Source: Leishmania panamensis
Taxonomy: Eukaryota; Euglenozoa; Kinetoplastea; Trypanosomatida; Trypanosomatidae
NCBI RefSeq assembly: GCF_000755165.1
Contig: NC_025855.1
Coordinates: 62,001-126,000 of the forward strand
Reading direction: 5' to 3'
DNA length: 64,000 bases
Of this stretch, positions 50,158-62,100 are shown piece by piece. The notes under the pieces were generated by a model. That model did not search any database. It worked only from the letters and a program-made list of their open reading frames with translations, and was not told the DNA's origin. The translations under genes and the position numbers were made by a program. The stretch's first letter is position 1. Each line of letters opens with the position of its first letter.

Positions 50158-52455
50158 ATGAACGCCGACGCACAGGAGCTGGTGCGCCAGCTCACGGAGA
50201 AGCCAGAGGTGTTGGAAAGTATGCAGCACCTCATCTCCCTGCTGCGCGCCAACCCTCAGCAGTGCCCCGGCACCAGCAATGACGGAAGTCGCAGCAACGT
50301 GGAGACTACCAGACCTGAAAGAGGTGCACAGCAGTGGGGACGACCACCGCGCAGTGGATGTGCCGCCAACGTCGACTACGGTCGCCACCAGACCACAAAT
50401 ATGCGGAAGCTGCACAGCAGTGATGGCGCAGGCCGCAGTGCCAACTCGCCGTCTGCATCGTCTTTAACGCAGGAGACGCACTCTTTCTACAGTGACGATA
50501 GGGTGTATGCCCGTAGCACCGTCAACGGTCATAACGGCGCCACCGGCGGCGCAGCTTCGCCAACACCATCCTTCGCCACCACAGGACTCCGCGGCGCACC
50601 TCAAGGGCTAACTGCAGCCTCACGACGTGGGCTACGCCACTCCCCGCTTCTCTCGACGCCACACGAGCATCGCTCCGTCACGGCTCCCGATGAGCAGCTG
50701 ATGGCCACCGCCACCAAACTGACAGATGCTCAACGGCGCATTGCAGAGCTGGAGAAGGAGCTGCAGCACACCACGCAGCGAGTGGACCAGCTCTCTGACG
50801 TGGTGCAGCGGCAGAAGGACGAGCTGCAGACCGCGCAAGATCGACACCTGCTAGAGATGGAGGAGCTGCGGCACTCTTACAATGCCGTAATTCAGCGCAA
50901 AGACGAGGTGCAGGGGGAGGCACTGCGCCAGCTGCTCAAGTCCCGCCAGCTGATGGTATCAGCAGCCAAGTACGAAGCCGTCGTGACGGCTAAGAAGTCT
51001 CAGGCTCAGCAACTGGCAAAGGAGAACAACCACGGCGTCGATGACGGAATGGGAAGCATCAAGGTACTAGCAGGCATGCAGACAGCTTACAGTGACAACG
51101 AGTGCGACACCCGCCCTGGGCTAGCGCAACGTCAGACATCAGTGAACGCGCAGCATTCGTCGGTGCTCGGCTACAGGTCGAGTACCGCGGCCAAATACAG
51201 CAGTGCTCTGAAGCGCGAGCGCCAGAATGACGATGAAGACGTCGTCACCGACGTCGATCTTGTGGTTGATGCTTACGAGCCTGGTGATGCGCGATACGGG
51301 GCAACAACCCAAAAGCGCCCGCCAGCGAAGCGCTCCACGGCGGACTCGTGGCGTTTGCAGGGCAGCACTGATCGCGCCGTGCAGGGACGAAGGGGCGTTG
51401 CGGCGACCAATGCGGAGACGTCTCCGGCGTATATCACCACCCCCACGCTCTGTGGTAAGACATCCACCGCGCTTGTTGAGACGCGCACCCAACCACGCAG
51501 CGCGCGCAAGCGGCGCACCCCGCGCACGCCGAGTCTCACCAACGCTGACCGTCTCGCCGGGTCGGTGGCGGGGAACAGCGCCCGCTTGCAACAGCGCCTG
51601 CCGGGGACGACGTCGCTGAAGATCGAGAGCCCCACACCTGTGGCGAGCACGGCGTGGACGGCTGATCGATCTCTCACGAGCAGTCATACGCCACCGCCAC
51701 ACCCCAGCGGTGGAATGAACGCAGCTTCGGAAGCTGTGATCAAGCCCCATCACCTTTCGCAGCAGCAGTCGCAGCAACCTTCATCCACGAAGCCGCCACT
51801 GACGCAGCGTGCAGCGGGCCGCCTACCTCCCGCTCATCACCGCGCCGCGGCTGCCCCGACGGCGGTGCCCAACACGCGCAGTGGAACGTCTTCCATTGCT
51901 TCCGGTGGCCCGACGCGGTCACCATCGCCTGTGAACCCGAAGCGTGGCTCCACGCTGCCGCGCCGCTTTATCTTCACAGGTCTGAAAGACCACGAACCCC
52001 AGCGGCTGGCTAGCGCAATAGCCGCGGTCGGCGACGATGCTGCGGCACTGGCGAGCGACCTCGATGAGCCGCCGCCGAGCAGCACGACGCACATTGTGCT
52101 GCGTGGAACCCCGCGTAGCGTCAAGGCCCTCTGCGGTGTGGTGTCGGGCAAGTGGCTCGTCTCACCAGAGTACGTGTACAACAGCCAACAAAGTGGCTTC
52201 TGGCTAGACGAGCTCGAGGAAGGCGGTCTGCGCATCTTTCCGCCGCCGCTGAAGTGCCAGCGTTTTCTCCTGACGGTTGAGCATCCAAGCATCCGAGCGA
52301 AGCTGGCGCAGGTGATCGAGTACGGTGGTGGCGAGGTCTTGCCAAGCGGCAGTGGCAAGCATGGTGCCAGTGCCGGCAGCACCGTGGCGCAGGACGTCAT
52401 TGTAATCACTTCCGGCGACGACCTTCTGCGATATGCAACACAAGACCGCGTGTAG
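50158..52455 (+). CDS. KKT4: Candidate kinetochore protein KKT4 (C-terminal BRCT)
   Basis: A 765-residue protein. It has a short N-terminal helix pair (MNADAQELVRQLTEKPEVLE), a Ser/Gly-rich linker, a coiled coil at about 180-280 (RRIAELEKELQHTTQRVDQL), a long basic Ser/Thr/Pro-rich region with (R/K)TPR(T/S)P patches, and a C-terminal BRCT-type region from about 602 (RRFIFTGLKDHE, KALCGVVSGKWLVSPEYVY) that may continue as a second BRCT-like half to the end. In T. brucei, KKT4 is the microtubule-binding kinetochore protein with an N-terminal helix, coiled-coil microtubule-binding region and C-terminal BRCT. The order, and placement between IDH and a Sec23 gene as I recall in T. brucei, support orthology. 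The upstream opening to 50143 starts at TTG; AGs at 50148 and 50154 are possible acceptors. An unrelated BRCT protein is the alternative. Confidence 0.8.
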   Translation: MNADAQELVRQLTEKPEVLESMQHLISLLRANPQQCPGTSNDGSRSNVETTRPERGAQQWGRPPRSGCAANVDYGRHQTTNMRKLHSSDGAGRSANSPSASSLTQETHSFYSDDRVYARSTVNGHNGATGGAASPTPSFATTGLRGAPQGLTAASRRGLRHSPLLSTPHEHRSVTAPDEQLMATATKLTDAQRRIAELEKELQHTTQRVDQLSDVVQRQKDELQTAQDRHLLEMEELRHSYNAVIQRKDEVQGEALRQLLKSRQLMVSAAKYEAVVTAKKSQAQQLAKENNHGVDDGMGSIKVLAGMQTAYSDNECDTRPGLAQRQTSVNAQHSSVLGYRSSTAAKYSSALKRERQNDDEDVVTDVDLVVDAYEPGDARYGATTQKRPPAKRSTADSWRLQGSTDRAVQGRRGVAATNAETSPAYITTPTLCGKTSTALVETRTQPRSARKRRTPRTPSLTNADRLAGSVAGNSARLQQRLPGTTSLKIESPTPVASTAWTADRSLTSSHTPPPHPSGGMNAASEAVIKPHHLSQQQSQQPSSTKPPLTQRAAGRLPPAHHRAAAAPTAVPNTRSGTSSIASGGPTRSPSPVNPKRGSTLPRRFIFTGLKDHEPQRLASAIAAVGDDAAALASDLDEPPPSSTTHIVLRGTPRSVKALCGVVSGKWLVSPEYVYNSQQSGFWLDELEEGGLRIFPPPLKCQRFLLTVEHPSIRAKLAQVIEYGGGEVLPSGSGKHGASAGSTVAQDVIVITSGDDLLRYATQDRV

Positions 52456-54395
52456 CGCGCGCTCCTCCACGACTGTTCACTGTCCACATTAGGTGCGCGT
52501 ACCTCGCTGTATACCATTATGACCAGCATAGAGTCGTCATGATGGCGATATCCGCTCTGCCGCCTGGGTGTGCGTCCCTCTCGTGTCTCTCTTCCATGTC
52601 GCTTTTTTGCGGCTGTGATGTGCAGGGCGTGTTTTTCTTCTGGGCGGTGCGGAGGAGGTAATCAGACGAGCCACGTTGTGTGCTGGCCCTCCCCTCCCCC
52701 CATCCCTCTTTCTCTCTCTCTCTCTGAGCAGGTCCCTTTCTGGCATACGTGCGCCTCTTCGCGTGGCGGGCACCGATGATGTGATGTAGTCCCTCGGTTT
52801 GCGCCCGTGTATGGGGAGTTTCACTCCACCACCATGTGCTGTGTTGACTTGTTTCCTGATCCTCTTATTGTTTCGCTAGACGTGCCCACTTCTACTCCTC
52901 TCTCTCTCCTCCTCGCATCCCTCGCTCGGCGGCTGACCCCCCTTTCCACCCCCCCCCCCCCACGAAGCACTGGCCAACTGCAAAACACACCAAACAACAT
53001 ACACCTGGGCGCGTGCAGGGAAGGGGATGGGAGAAGGGTAAAGACAATGTTGTACGGCGCAAAGCAGCGCAGCCACCGCACCTACTTTGGAGCCTCCGTG
53101 CCGCAGCAGAACAGCAGAGGAAAGTAGATACAGTGCCTGAGCTTGTCGAGCAGCGTGGCTCGTATCTTTGCCCCTCTCCTCCCCGTCTTTCCCTTTCTCG
53201 GCGCCGCGCTCTCGTTTGTATTTGCCCTCCCCCTCCCCCCTCTCCGTGTCCTCTTCCCACCGAGGTAGCGTGCAAGGGGCGTTGTGTCTCTGCACGAGCC
53301 TCCTAGAGGTACTCCCATCTGTGCCGTGTGGCACTTTTCCTCTACTGGCGGTCTCCTCTTATGCCGCCCTACTACCGTGTAACGCGCCCACCGTGCCACT
53401 CCGCAGTTTCCTCCCGCTCTTCGTTCTCTCTCTCTCTCTCTCCTGTGGCTGCCCCCTCACTCCGCAGCACAGCCGTCGCCGTATCAGTGATTTGGTCCCT
53501 TTTCTGCCTGCTCGTGGGTCTCCCATTGCTGCGGTGTTCTCCTTCTCTTTCGTTTTCGCGTTGTGGTGGTGGTGGTTGAGGTTCGTGCCACGCTTGACTT
53601 TGCGTTTTTCCTCGCCTTTGTTCGTATCGTGTCGTGTGTGTGCGTGTGCGTGTGCGTTTGAGCCCCGTCACCACCAACACCATCCATCTCCCTCCCACTC
53701 ACCTGAAGAAACACACCTACGTCTCCCTCCACACACGCACACGCGGCTACAGACCACACACATACGCTCGCAGACAGACGCATACGCGCCACTACTGACT
53801 CACGCACATTTTCTCGTGTGCTCGGCTCCTCCTCCTCCTCCTTACACTCTGTTGTTGTTCTTCTTCTACGCAGCAGCCACCCTCTTGCTTTATCTGTGAG
53901 CTAACACGCTCACCACACACACACACACGCCTTTACCGTCTCCCCCAGCGCTCCGCAGTCCGTCCGGTGCGTCTCGCTCTCCCCCTTCCCACCGCTTTGG
54001 TGAAGCCGACGTTTACTCTTCCCGCCCCCCTCCCCTCCCCTCCCCCCTCGCCCGTCCCGCTTCTCTGCCGCCGCAATCGAATGTGGGTGGCCCTCATTTT
54101 TGTCTCCCGACACCGTCTCTCCCCTCTCTCCGACGCGAGTCGCCACCGCACTACGCTGGGTGCTTGCGTTGCTGCTGTGTAGGTGTGCCTGCAGCGCAAG
54201 ACGCCAGCCGTCACGGGTGCGCATCGACAGCCACCATACGTCAGTCACATCCGTACAACATTGCACCCTTGTGCTTGAGCAGGCACGCGCACACGCAGGG
54301 AGACACAGCCACACTACTGGGTTGCCTCTTACAGGGAGAAAGTAGAGTGGCCACAGAAACTGAACTGTGAAGCTAGTGGCCAAACAGCGCACACC
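52456..54395. other. Spacer KKT4-SEC23
   Basis: No gene seen. It has C homopolymers near 52950, repeated T/C tracts, and a tract with AG at 53872-53873 as the likely SEC23 splice acceptor. Confidence 0.65.
53872..53873 (+). promoter_or_regulatory. Probable spliced-leader acceptor AG for SEC23
   Basis: An AG after tctgttgttgttcttcttct plus acgc. It predicts a 5' UTR of about 520 nt. Later AGs in the 5' region are possible alternatives. Confidence 0.5.
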
Positions 54396-57300
54396 ATGAA
54401 CCAGGAATACAACACCTACTATGGACAGGTCGCCCCGCAAGGAGGTGCGTACGGCGGCAGTACGAACTACTACAGCGGTGCCAATGCGGCCACGGCTCCC
54501 GCTGGAGGGGTCGGCGGCGGATACGGAAGGAACGCTGCACAGGCTCAGCCTCAAGAGCTACAGCCACAGCAGGCTGGCGTCTACGGTGTCGCACAGGCGA
54601 CGTCGGTCGGTTCGTGGGGCAACACCTATCAGGGCCTCAACGAGTACAATAGTGGTGTTGCCACCACTGCATCGACATCGCTGCAGGGCTACTACGGAGG
54701 CGGTCCAGCAAGCACAGTCGCCAGCAGTTTCCAAGCCAGGTACGATGGCTACGCGCAAGGGGACACGGCAGCCGCCCGAAGCAGTGGCAGTGCTGTCGCT
54801 GGCGTGAACAACGGAGTCAACACCGGTGTGATGCCCATGAGTGCCTACAGCCCTCAGCCAACGCAGTTAGCGCAGCAGCCGTACCACCCACAGCAGCAGC
54901 AGCAGCAACCTCAAGGAGGGTACTACGGCAATGCCAACGCGTATCAGGTGAACAGCGCACCGGGGCCTGCTGCTGCTGGGGCACCGGCGCCGGCGGCCCT
55001 CAACGCCACAGACGAGAACGGGCTGCGGTGGACCTGGTCGTGCTACCCGACGACGTCGAAGACGAAGGCAAAGGCGAAGGAAACCCCCTCCGCGGCGACG
55101 CTGGCAATGCCGGAGATGGTGATTCCGATGAGCTGCATGTACACACCGCTGTACCCCATTGAGCCCAGTCATCTCGTGCTTGGCGCAGCTATTGACGAGC
55201 TGTGCTGTACGAACTGCGGCGCCTTTTTCAGCCTGCACAGTCAGCGCGAAATGGGAAAGTATTGGGTGTGTTTGTCCTGCAAGCGCCGCAACTCGTTCCA
55301 GAACAACACCGCTGTCACGGAGCAGCACCCGGCGCTGATGTACGAGACGGTTGAGTTTGTGCTCGCGGACCCGCAGACGCAGGGGGTGGTGTCGCCTCAG
55401 CTGCAGCCAGCGCCGGCTTTCATCTTTGTGGTCGACATGTGCATCCCATCGGGCGAGATGGCGTCGCTGCGCACGAGCCTACTGGAGTCGCTGCAGCACC
55501 TTCCGCGTGATGCCCTCGTAGGTCTTATCTCCTTTGGCGCCACCGTCTCCGTGTGGGAGCTTGGTACAAAATTTGGTGTGGCTCTCCGCAAGTGTTATCT
55601 CCTGCGCGGCAGCACGGCTAATACGGCTGATTCGCTCAAGAGTATGCTTCAGGTCTCGGAGAGTCACCCCGTATGGGGTCGGCTTCTGGCGCCGCTTTGC
55701 GATGTGGAGGCGGTGCTCACCCTGCTGATCAAGGAGCTGGAGGAGGAGGACGCCGCCGTGCCGTCATCCAAGCGGCCGCTGCGAGCCACCTCGACGGCAG
55801 TGGAGGCGGCTACATATCTGATGGAGGCCCTCGCCCCACCGCAGGGGACAGCACAGCAACAGTACGCATTATACAACAGGGGCGTCAGGGGCGCTGCAGC
55901 GGCCGAAAAGAGCCTAAAAATGGGCAAAATTCTTCTCTTCACAGGAGGCCCGTGCACGCGCGGCCCCGGCGCCGTGGTCAGTACCGACAAGGCGGACATG
56001 ATGCGCTTCCATCGTGACATCATCGAGGACGAGACGCCCTACTACGACGCGGCCTTCAGCTTCTACAACGCGCTCGAGCCGCGGCTGATAGCCGTGAATA
56101 CATGCCTGGACGTCTTTGCCCAGTCCCTGGACCAAGTTGGTGTCATGGAGATGCGCCGGTGCATTGACAACACCGGCGGCACTCTCATCGTCGAAGATGA
56201 AACGACAGACATCATGTTCCTGGAGTCGCTAAAGCGTTACTGGCAGCGCTGCGACTTACGGGCCGGGACGGTGCAGGGTGAAGCAGTAGCGCAGGAAGGC
56301 ACGCCCTCCTCCTGTGTAAGCGGAGGCTACAGTCCTCACTGCGGGTTTGCGGTGCACATGGAGGTGAACACATCCGTCGGCACGCTGCCGCGCGGTGCGC
56401 TCGGCCCGTGCAACGTGGATGTAGAGGCGAACAAGCGCGGGCCTACGCGGCTAACCTCACCACTGGAAGTCGGCGCTGGTGGCACGACGCGCTGGTGCGT
56501 CAGCTACCTGGACAAGGGCATGACGCTATCCTTCTTGTTTGATACCGCCACCGCCAACAGCCAGCAGTGCGGCATGGAGAGCGCGCATGAGAAGCGCTTC
56601 ATCCAGTTTGTCACGCGCTACATCACGCCGCGCGGTGAGCAGCGGGTGCGTGTGACGAGCGTCGTGCAGCCCACCACCCCGCCAACAGCGCCGCCGGACT
56701 ACTACACAAAGGCCGGCGCCTTTGACCAGACGTGTGCGGCGACGATCGTGGCGCGCATGGCGGTGAGCATATTAGAGAAGCACCCCGGCAAATGGGACGA
56801 CGCAAAGCGGTGGCTGGACACATTGTTGGTGCGCTTCGTGCGGCGCTACTCCACCTTCTCCCCTGGGCAGCCGAACACGCTGCGCCTCGACCCGTGCCTT
56901 TCCCTCTTCCCATCCTTCATGTACAACCTGCGGCGTTCCGAGTACTTCATGGTACTCAACATCTCACCTGATGAGACGACGTTCAAGCGCCATTGGCTGC
57001 TGCGGGAGTCTGTGGACAACTGCGTTCTCATGATTCAGCCAACGCTGGACTCTTACGACATCGAGAAGCCGTTCGCCACGCCCATGCAGCTCGACAGCAG
57101 CAGCCTGCGCCATGATAACATTGTGCTGATGGACGCCTACTTCAACGTCCATATCATGTGGGGAAGCATCATCTACCAGTGGATTGAGGCAGCCTACCAC
57201 GAAAACCCGGAGTACGTCAACTTTGCCGAGCTGCTGGAGTCAGCAGAGCGGGATGCACAGGCCATCTTATCGAACCGCTACCCGTACCCGCGCTTCTCAC

Positions 57301-57512
57301 GCACGGACGCCGACGGCTCCGAGGCACGCCACGTCAAGACACGTGTGAACCCGGCCACCAACTACCACAACTCAGACATGCAGTACGGCGCCGGAGTCAA
57401 CGGAGCGGTGGATCAAGCCGATGTCATCTATACGGATGATGCGTCTATCTTGGCGTTCATGACATCGCTCAAGAAGGCAGTAGTGACCATCGGCGAGAAG
57501 GCAGAAGATTAG
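54396..57512 (+). CDS. SEC23: COPII coat GTPase-activating subunit SEC23
   Basis: A 1038-residue protein, longer than usual Sec23 (about 770). Residues 1-205 are a Tyr/Gly/Gln-rich extension with YYG/YYSG patterns and a QQQQQQ run. The Sec23 core follows: a zinc finger with CTNC (271-274) and CLSC (about 296-299), the trunk from about 340 (FIFVVDMCIPSGEM, then ALVGLISFGATVSVWELG, the Sec23-specific pattern), beta-sandwich and helical domains, and the gelsolin-like C-terminus (RRSEYFMVLNISPDET, MIQPTLDSYDI, DAQAILSNRYPYPRF). Sec23 rather than Sec24 is supported by the trunk and the C-terminal blocks. It activates Sar1 at ER exit sites in COPII vesicle formation. The N-terminal extension resembles the disordered N-termini of Sec24/Sec31 more than those of Sec23. 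Confidence 0.95.
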   Translation: MNQEYNTYYGQVAPQGGAYGGSTNYYSGANAATAPAGGVGGGYGRNAAQAQPQELQPQQAGVYGVAQATSVGSWGNTYQGLNEYNSGVATTASTSLQGYYGGGPASTVASSFQARYDGYAQGDTAAARSSGSAVAGVNNGVNTGVMPMSAYSPQPTQLAQQPYHPQQQQQQPQGGYYGNANAYQVNSAPGPAAAGAPAPAALNATDENGLRWTWSCYPTTSKTKAKAKETPSAATLAMPEMVIPMSCMYTPLYPIEPSHLVLGAAIDELCCTNCGAFFSLHSQREMGKYWVCLSCKRRNSFQNNTAVTEQHPALMYETVEFVLADPQTQGVVSPQLQPAPAFIFVVDMCIPSGEMASLRTSLLESLQHLPRDALVGLISFGATVSVWELGTKFGVALRKCYLLRGSTANTADSLKSMLQVSESHPVWGRLLAPLCDVEAVLTLLIKELEEEDAAVPSSKRPLRATSTAVEAATYLMEALAPPQGTAQQQYALYNRGVRGAAAAEKSLKMGKILLFTGGPCTRGPGAVVSTDKADMMRFHRDIIEDETPYYDAAFSFYNALEPRLIAVNTCLDVFAQSLDQVGVMEMRRCIDNTGGTLIVEDETTDIMFLESLKRYWQRCDLRAGTVQGEAVAQEGTPSSCVSGGYSPHCGFAVHMEVNTSVGTLPRGALGPCNVDVEANKRGPTRLTSPLEVGAGGTTRWCVSYLDKGMTLSFLFDTATANSQQCGMESAHEKRFIQFVTRYITPRGEQRVRVTSVVQPTTPPTAPPDYYTKAGAFDQTCAATIVARMAVSILEKHPGKWDDAKRWLDTLLVRFVRRYSTFSPGQPNTLRLDPCLSLFPSFMYNLRRSEYFMVLNISPDETTFKRHWLLRESVDNCVLMIQPTLDSYDIEKPFATPMQLDSSSLRHDNIVLMDAYFNVHIMWGSIIYQWIEAAYHENPEYVNFAELLESAERDAQAILSNRYPYPRFSRTDADGSEARHVKTRVNPATNYHNSDMQYGAGVNGAVDQADVIYTDDASILAFMTSLKKAVVTIGEKAED

Positions 57513-59173
57513 CGCGCAGCTGCTTCCCTATCCCCATCGGTATGTCCTCTGCTCCCTCCCTTCATTTCACCCTGGTGTCTGTCCCCTTACGGTGTGTCTC
57601 GCGCTCTCTGTCTCTGTCGCTGTGTGTCCATCCGCCATGAACCCCCCTCCCCCTTGACAGGGCGGCTTGGGTGCGTATCCCCCTCTTCAGTTGTATTGAC
57701 TGTGTCAGCTGCGCGCCCGCATGCGCCTCTGTTATGTTTTCCTTCTTTCGGCCGCCACTGTTGGCTGCGCACACGTCGTGTGTTGGACGCTTCGCGCCTC
57801 TTTTCCTTTTGCGGGCTCTCCTCACGCACGTGTGCGAGTGAGTGAGTGAGTATGCCCTATTGTCGACCTTGACGTCTTGTTATTCTCGTTGTCTGTTTCT
57901 GTTTTACGTCTGCCTATGCGTGTGTGTGCGTGTGTGTGTGTAGGCATGTCTGTCGATGCACGAGCCGGGCAGGCAGGCAGGCGAGGTGGGGGCACTATGG
58001 CGTGCCCGTTTGAGTGGGCGTGTGTTTTCTTCTGTTTCGCTTCGCACTTTGTGTTGCCTGGTGTCTACGGCTCTCCTCCCCCTCCCGGGCTCGCCGGTGC
58101 TACCGTCGCCTGTGTCAGTGTCGGTGTGTTCGCGTCAGTGTTTCAACTCCCTCCCCCCCCCCACACACACACACGCCTATGCGTCGCCACCACCTACAAA
58201 CGAGCCCAAGTCAAATAAGAAAAGCAACGAAAGACGGTAGGGCGTACACGTCTCTGTGGGAGTGTGGGTGCACCGAGTGCACCAATCAGCCACAGACATG
58301 CATGAGCGTGTAAGGGTGGAGGGAAGCAGTACTCAAGAAAGCGCAGAGATGAAAAGCTTGGAGGCATAGAAAGGCAGCCATCATGAGCACATGAGCCCTC
58401 GCCACCCGGAGCGCCCCTAAGAGAACCTGAGTGGGGGTGTGGGTGGGTGTATGTGCGCATGTTCAGCGCTGAGCGACACCCCGGTGGACTTGCGACCGGT
58501 CACAAGCGCTGCGTGCACGATTCCTCCTCCGCACACACATTTCCTTTCGTGAAGCAGCAACAAGCGCATCAGCCACGCGCCTCTACGACTGAGTCCTCCC
58601 ATCACTTCGCCGCTCTTCTTTCTTTCGTCCTTCTCTGTTCTCCGACTCGCCGCCTCCACCCCCCCCTTCCCCATTGTCCGCTCTCCGGACGCGCTATAAT
58701 GACTGACCATTGTAGGAATTGTGCTCACAAAGGCCTGGCTTTCACGCCCTCTACCTCGCTTTCCCTCTCTTGCCACATCCATCCGCGTACTTGTGCTCCA
58801 TCACCACCAACTTATACGTGTACTCGAACCCACTTCGAGAGGAGGAAAGGGAAGCAGCGTAAACCACGTGACGCACACCTCCAGCAGCAGCAGCAACGGC
58901 AACTTATCGGTCTCTCTACACCACCTCCAAGACGAAAAGGGGAAGAAAAGCGCAAAGCAGTCATCACATGTGATACCTTCACAACTGCTCCCCCTTCACC
59001 CACGTCGTCCCCTCCCCTCTTTCGGGTACGGCCCCTTACCTACAAGCTTGCAGACACCCGGTAAGGCAGGCTTACACCTACATCCTCTTTGCTGTTGCTT
59101 TGTTTTCTCTGTGTGTCGTGCTTGGCCACTTTTGATTGTGCTTTTCGCTTGCGTTTACACCCTGATCAGCGCA
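57513..59173. other. Spacer SEC23-59.2 kb gene
   Basis: No gene seen. It is C/T- and GT-rich with GT runs near 57910-57940 and a C run near 58155. The final 85 bases before the next ATG are T-rich and AG-free until 59168-59169. Confidence 0.65.
59168..59169 (+). promoter_or_regulatory. Probable spliced-leader acceptor AG
   Basis: First AG after a T/C-rich tract of about 80 bases, followed by cgca and the ATG at 59174. It would leave only 4 bases of 5' UTR. Confidence 0.45.
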
Positions 59174-62100
59174 ATGTCCATCAGCAGCTCCGTCACCTAC
59201 GCACTCCTGTGCGTGTACTACGCCTGCCGTACCGTGCTTCTCTTCATGGTGGAGACAGTCTTGTTCCTGCCCACGTACTACCTTGTGGAACGGCACGATA
59301 CACCGAGCGCGTGGCTGGGACGGCGCGGAGAGGCGCAGGTGCAGCCAGTGCTGTCAACCGCATACCAATACCAGAAGGCGGAAGAGTGGGACGCGTCAAT
59401 CTACAGCAACACCGCGGACATCGTGACGGTGGGTGCGCGCGCAACACCGCTGGAAAGCAGTACGCGAGAAATGGAAGACAGCCGCTGCATCCTCTCGCGC
59501 AAAGCTGTGAGCCGCATTCGGTCTCTTCACACAGCAAACGAATGTACGTCGCGGTGGTGTCCGCAGGTGCCGCGCACTGCTAACCCGTCCTCCGTCACGT
59601 ACCCGACTGGTACGCCACAGCAGCGTCCACAGCAACAGCGCTGGCAACTGTTCCCCAGGTTGTATAGTCACCCGCCACCGGGCATTCCGCAAAGCAGGTA
59701 CGATGGAGGTGATGGTGATGACGATATGAACGACTCCGCGGGGTCGTGTTCGAGCTACACGTTGGCCAACACGCCACTCGCAGCTACCCTGCAGCCCCCC
59801 CTCTCTATGGCCATCGCAGAGGCTTCTGGGTGGCATGACTGCAGCTCAGGGGGCGAAATGGTGCCGATCAGCCTCCTGAGCAGCCCCATGCAGCGCTCTC
59901 AGTTCCCTCGGGGGAAGCGTCACTACAGCGGTGTCCTCGATGAAGAGGACACTGCGTACGCCAGCTTCAACGGGCGACTCGGCTCCCTTGTACGCGATGT
60001 CGTGGATGGCGAATATCAGCAGCCGTACGTCACGAACGCATTCTTCGATGGTCTGGCTGTAAAAGTATTGCCCTCAGCTCAGCAGCAGGAGCAACAGCAC
60101 CTTTCAGCTGCGCTGCGCAAGCGGGTTGACAACACCGAGGCAGACCTCTCAGCTCGGTGGGGCCACCGACAGTCTCGAGCTGCTTCACGAAGAGCCGCTG
60201 CTCGGACCGCGTCCACATCGATATCGGCCGCTACTGCTCGAGAGCGCCTGTGTGCAATGGTGCCGGGGTGGTGCACTGTCGTCTTCCACTCTCCAACACA
60301 ACGATCAGCTACTCGCGGAAGTCCGGTGGAGGAGGCATCATCGACTTTTCGTGGTCAGTACGGCTTTCTACCACCCTGGTACGCAGTTCACGCCCGCGCG
60401 CAGTTACTATTGGCACTTGCAGACCCGCTGCTGCGCATTGCGGCGGAGCTGCTGTGCTGCCGAGGTTGGGGAATGCGGACGCTGTCGTCTGTGGCGCCCT
60501 CGGAGAGAATCAGTGAGCTGAGTAGCCTCGCCACATGGTGGGATGCCGGCGCTTTTCTTCTTCGGCCACTCCTCCTGTGCTTTCGCGCACTGCGTTGCCT
60601 TTTCTACGCGACTGTGGGCCGACTTGATGCGGCAGTATCGCCCCACTACTCGACGCGTAGGAGCGCATCGCCGACCTCGCTCAACGCCGCTGCCACCAGC
60701 AGCGGCGTACATCCATTCTACCGTCTCGAAGGTGCTGTGCAAACTCGTATTGATCGCTATATCGCCGACACGCACCGCACCTTCGAGCCACTGCACACCC
60801 ATGCGGCTGCGACGACGACGGTACCGTCTATGTCGGTGACGACCCACGCTGGAAGCAGCATCACACCCGCAGACCACGGCCTTTCACAGTCGACAACAGT
60901 AAGTGCGAAGGCTGTTGGAGCGGCACAGACCCCGACTCAGGGAGCAACCTTGCCTCCTCCCCTGTCCTCTATTTCGACATCTGCCCCGGTCTGCCGGCAG
61001 TCGGTGGGTGTGTACTGGCTGCATGGCCGCCGGCCGCCTACCTGGACCGCTGCTTCAGCTGAGGATCTGTCGACCATGTCGACACCGCAGCCACCCTCTC
61101 CTGCTCCGGTGGTGGTGCTGCTGCTCTGCCCTTCTCTCCTGCAAGGAAACGGGTTGTGCCAGCACACCGTAACGCGCCTCAGTCACTTGTGTCAGCTGCT
61201 GACCCTTGCTGGTGTGTGGCAGGATTCCTTCGCCACAGATGATGCAGCTGCACCTAACGGAGAGGCAGAGGCCGACCGAGCCGGTTTGCCCACTCTGCGT
61301 GGCACAGCGATCACAAAGATGACACAGGCGCACGATGAATCAACGGATAGCGCTGATGCCCTGCAAAGCTCCGCGCCAGGTACAGAGAAAAAGCCGGGCA
61401 ACCTTGTGCTCTCTACTACCAACAGCAGCTACAGCGGAAGCAGTGATAGCAGTGGGGCTGAGGTCAATCACCAACCGCCGCTGCAGGTAACCCTGTCATC
61501 ACCGCCATTGGCCACACGCCCTGTCACTAGGCCCGCCGCGCAGTGGTACGCAGCTGTGCCTGTTGTGGAGCTTCGGGTGTCTGCGACGTCACCGGAGCGC
61601 GCCGACGACGTATCAATGCCTCCGCTGACGCTGAAGGACTTGCGACACATTGTTGAGCGACTGCGAGGCAACCTGGAGTCGTGCCTACCGCCGCCAACGA
61701 AATACTCAAAGACCCCCGCGTCTACCAAAGCGGGTCGTGCGACTCGCCGTGATTTGTTTGATCCGTCGCCGGCGGAAGGCGCAGCCCCTAAGGTGCAAGC
61801 TACCACACATAATCCACGACGCGCGGTGTACATTGTGGCGGTTGGCTGGTCGGAAGCGGCGAGCCCTCTTTTGGAGTTGGCCATCACACAGCAGCAGCAG
61901 CAGCACCAGCAGCAGTCATCAACAAACAGTGGCGGCAGCACCGAAGACGAGAATGAGGACAGCTGTGGTGCGCAGACACCGGCGCGCCTTGACGGTGTTG
62001 TCTGCATCTCGCACACGCTTTCATCCGCCTTTCAGCTTCTCCCTCAGCAGCATGCAGAAGCGATGGCGCTTAAGCAACACTCGCAGACTAGACCATTACC

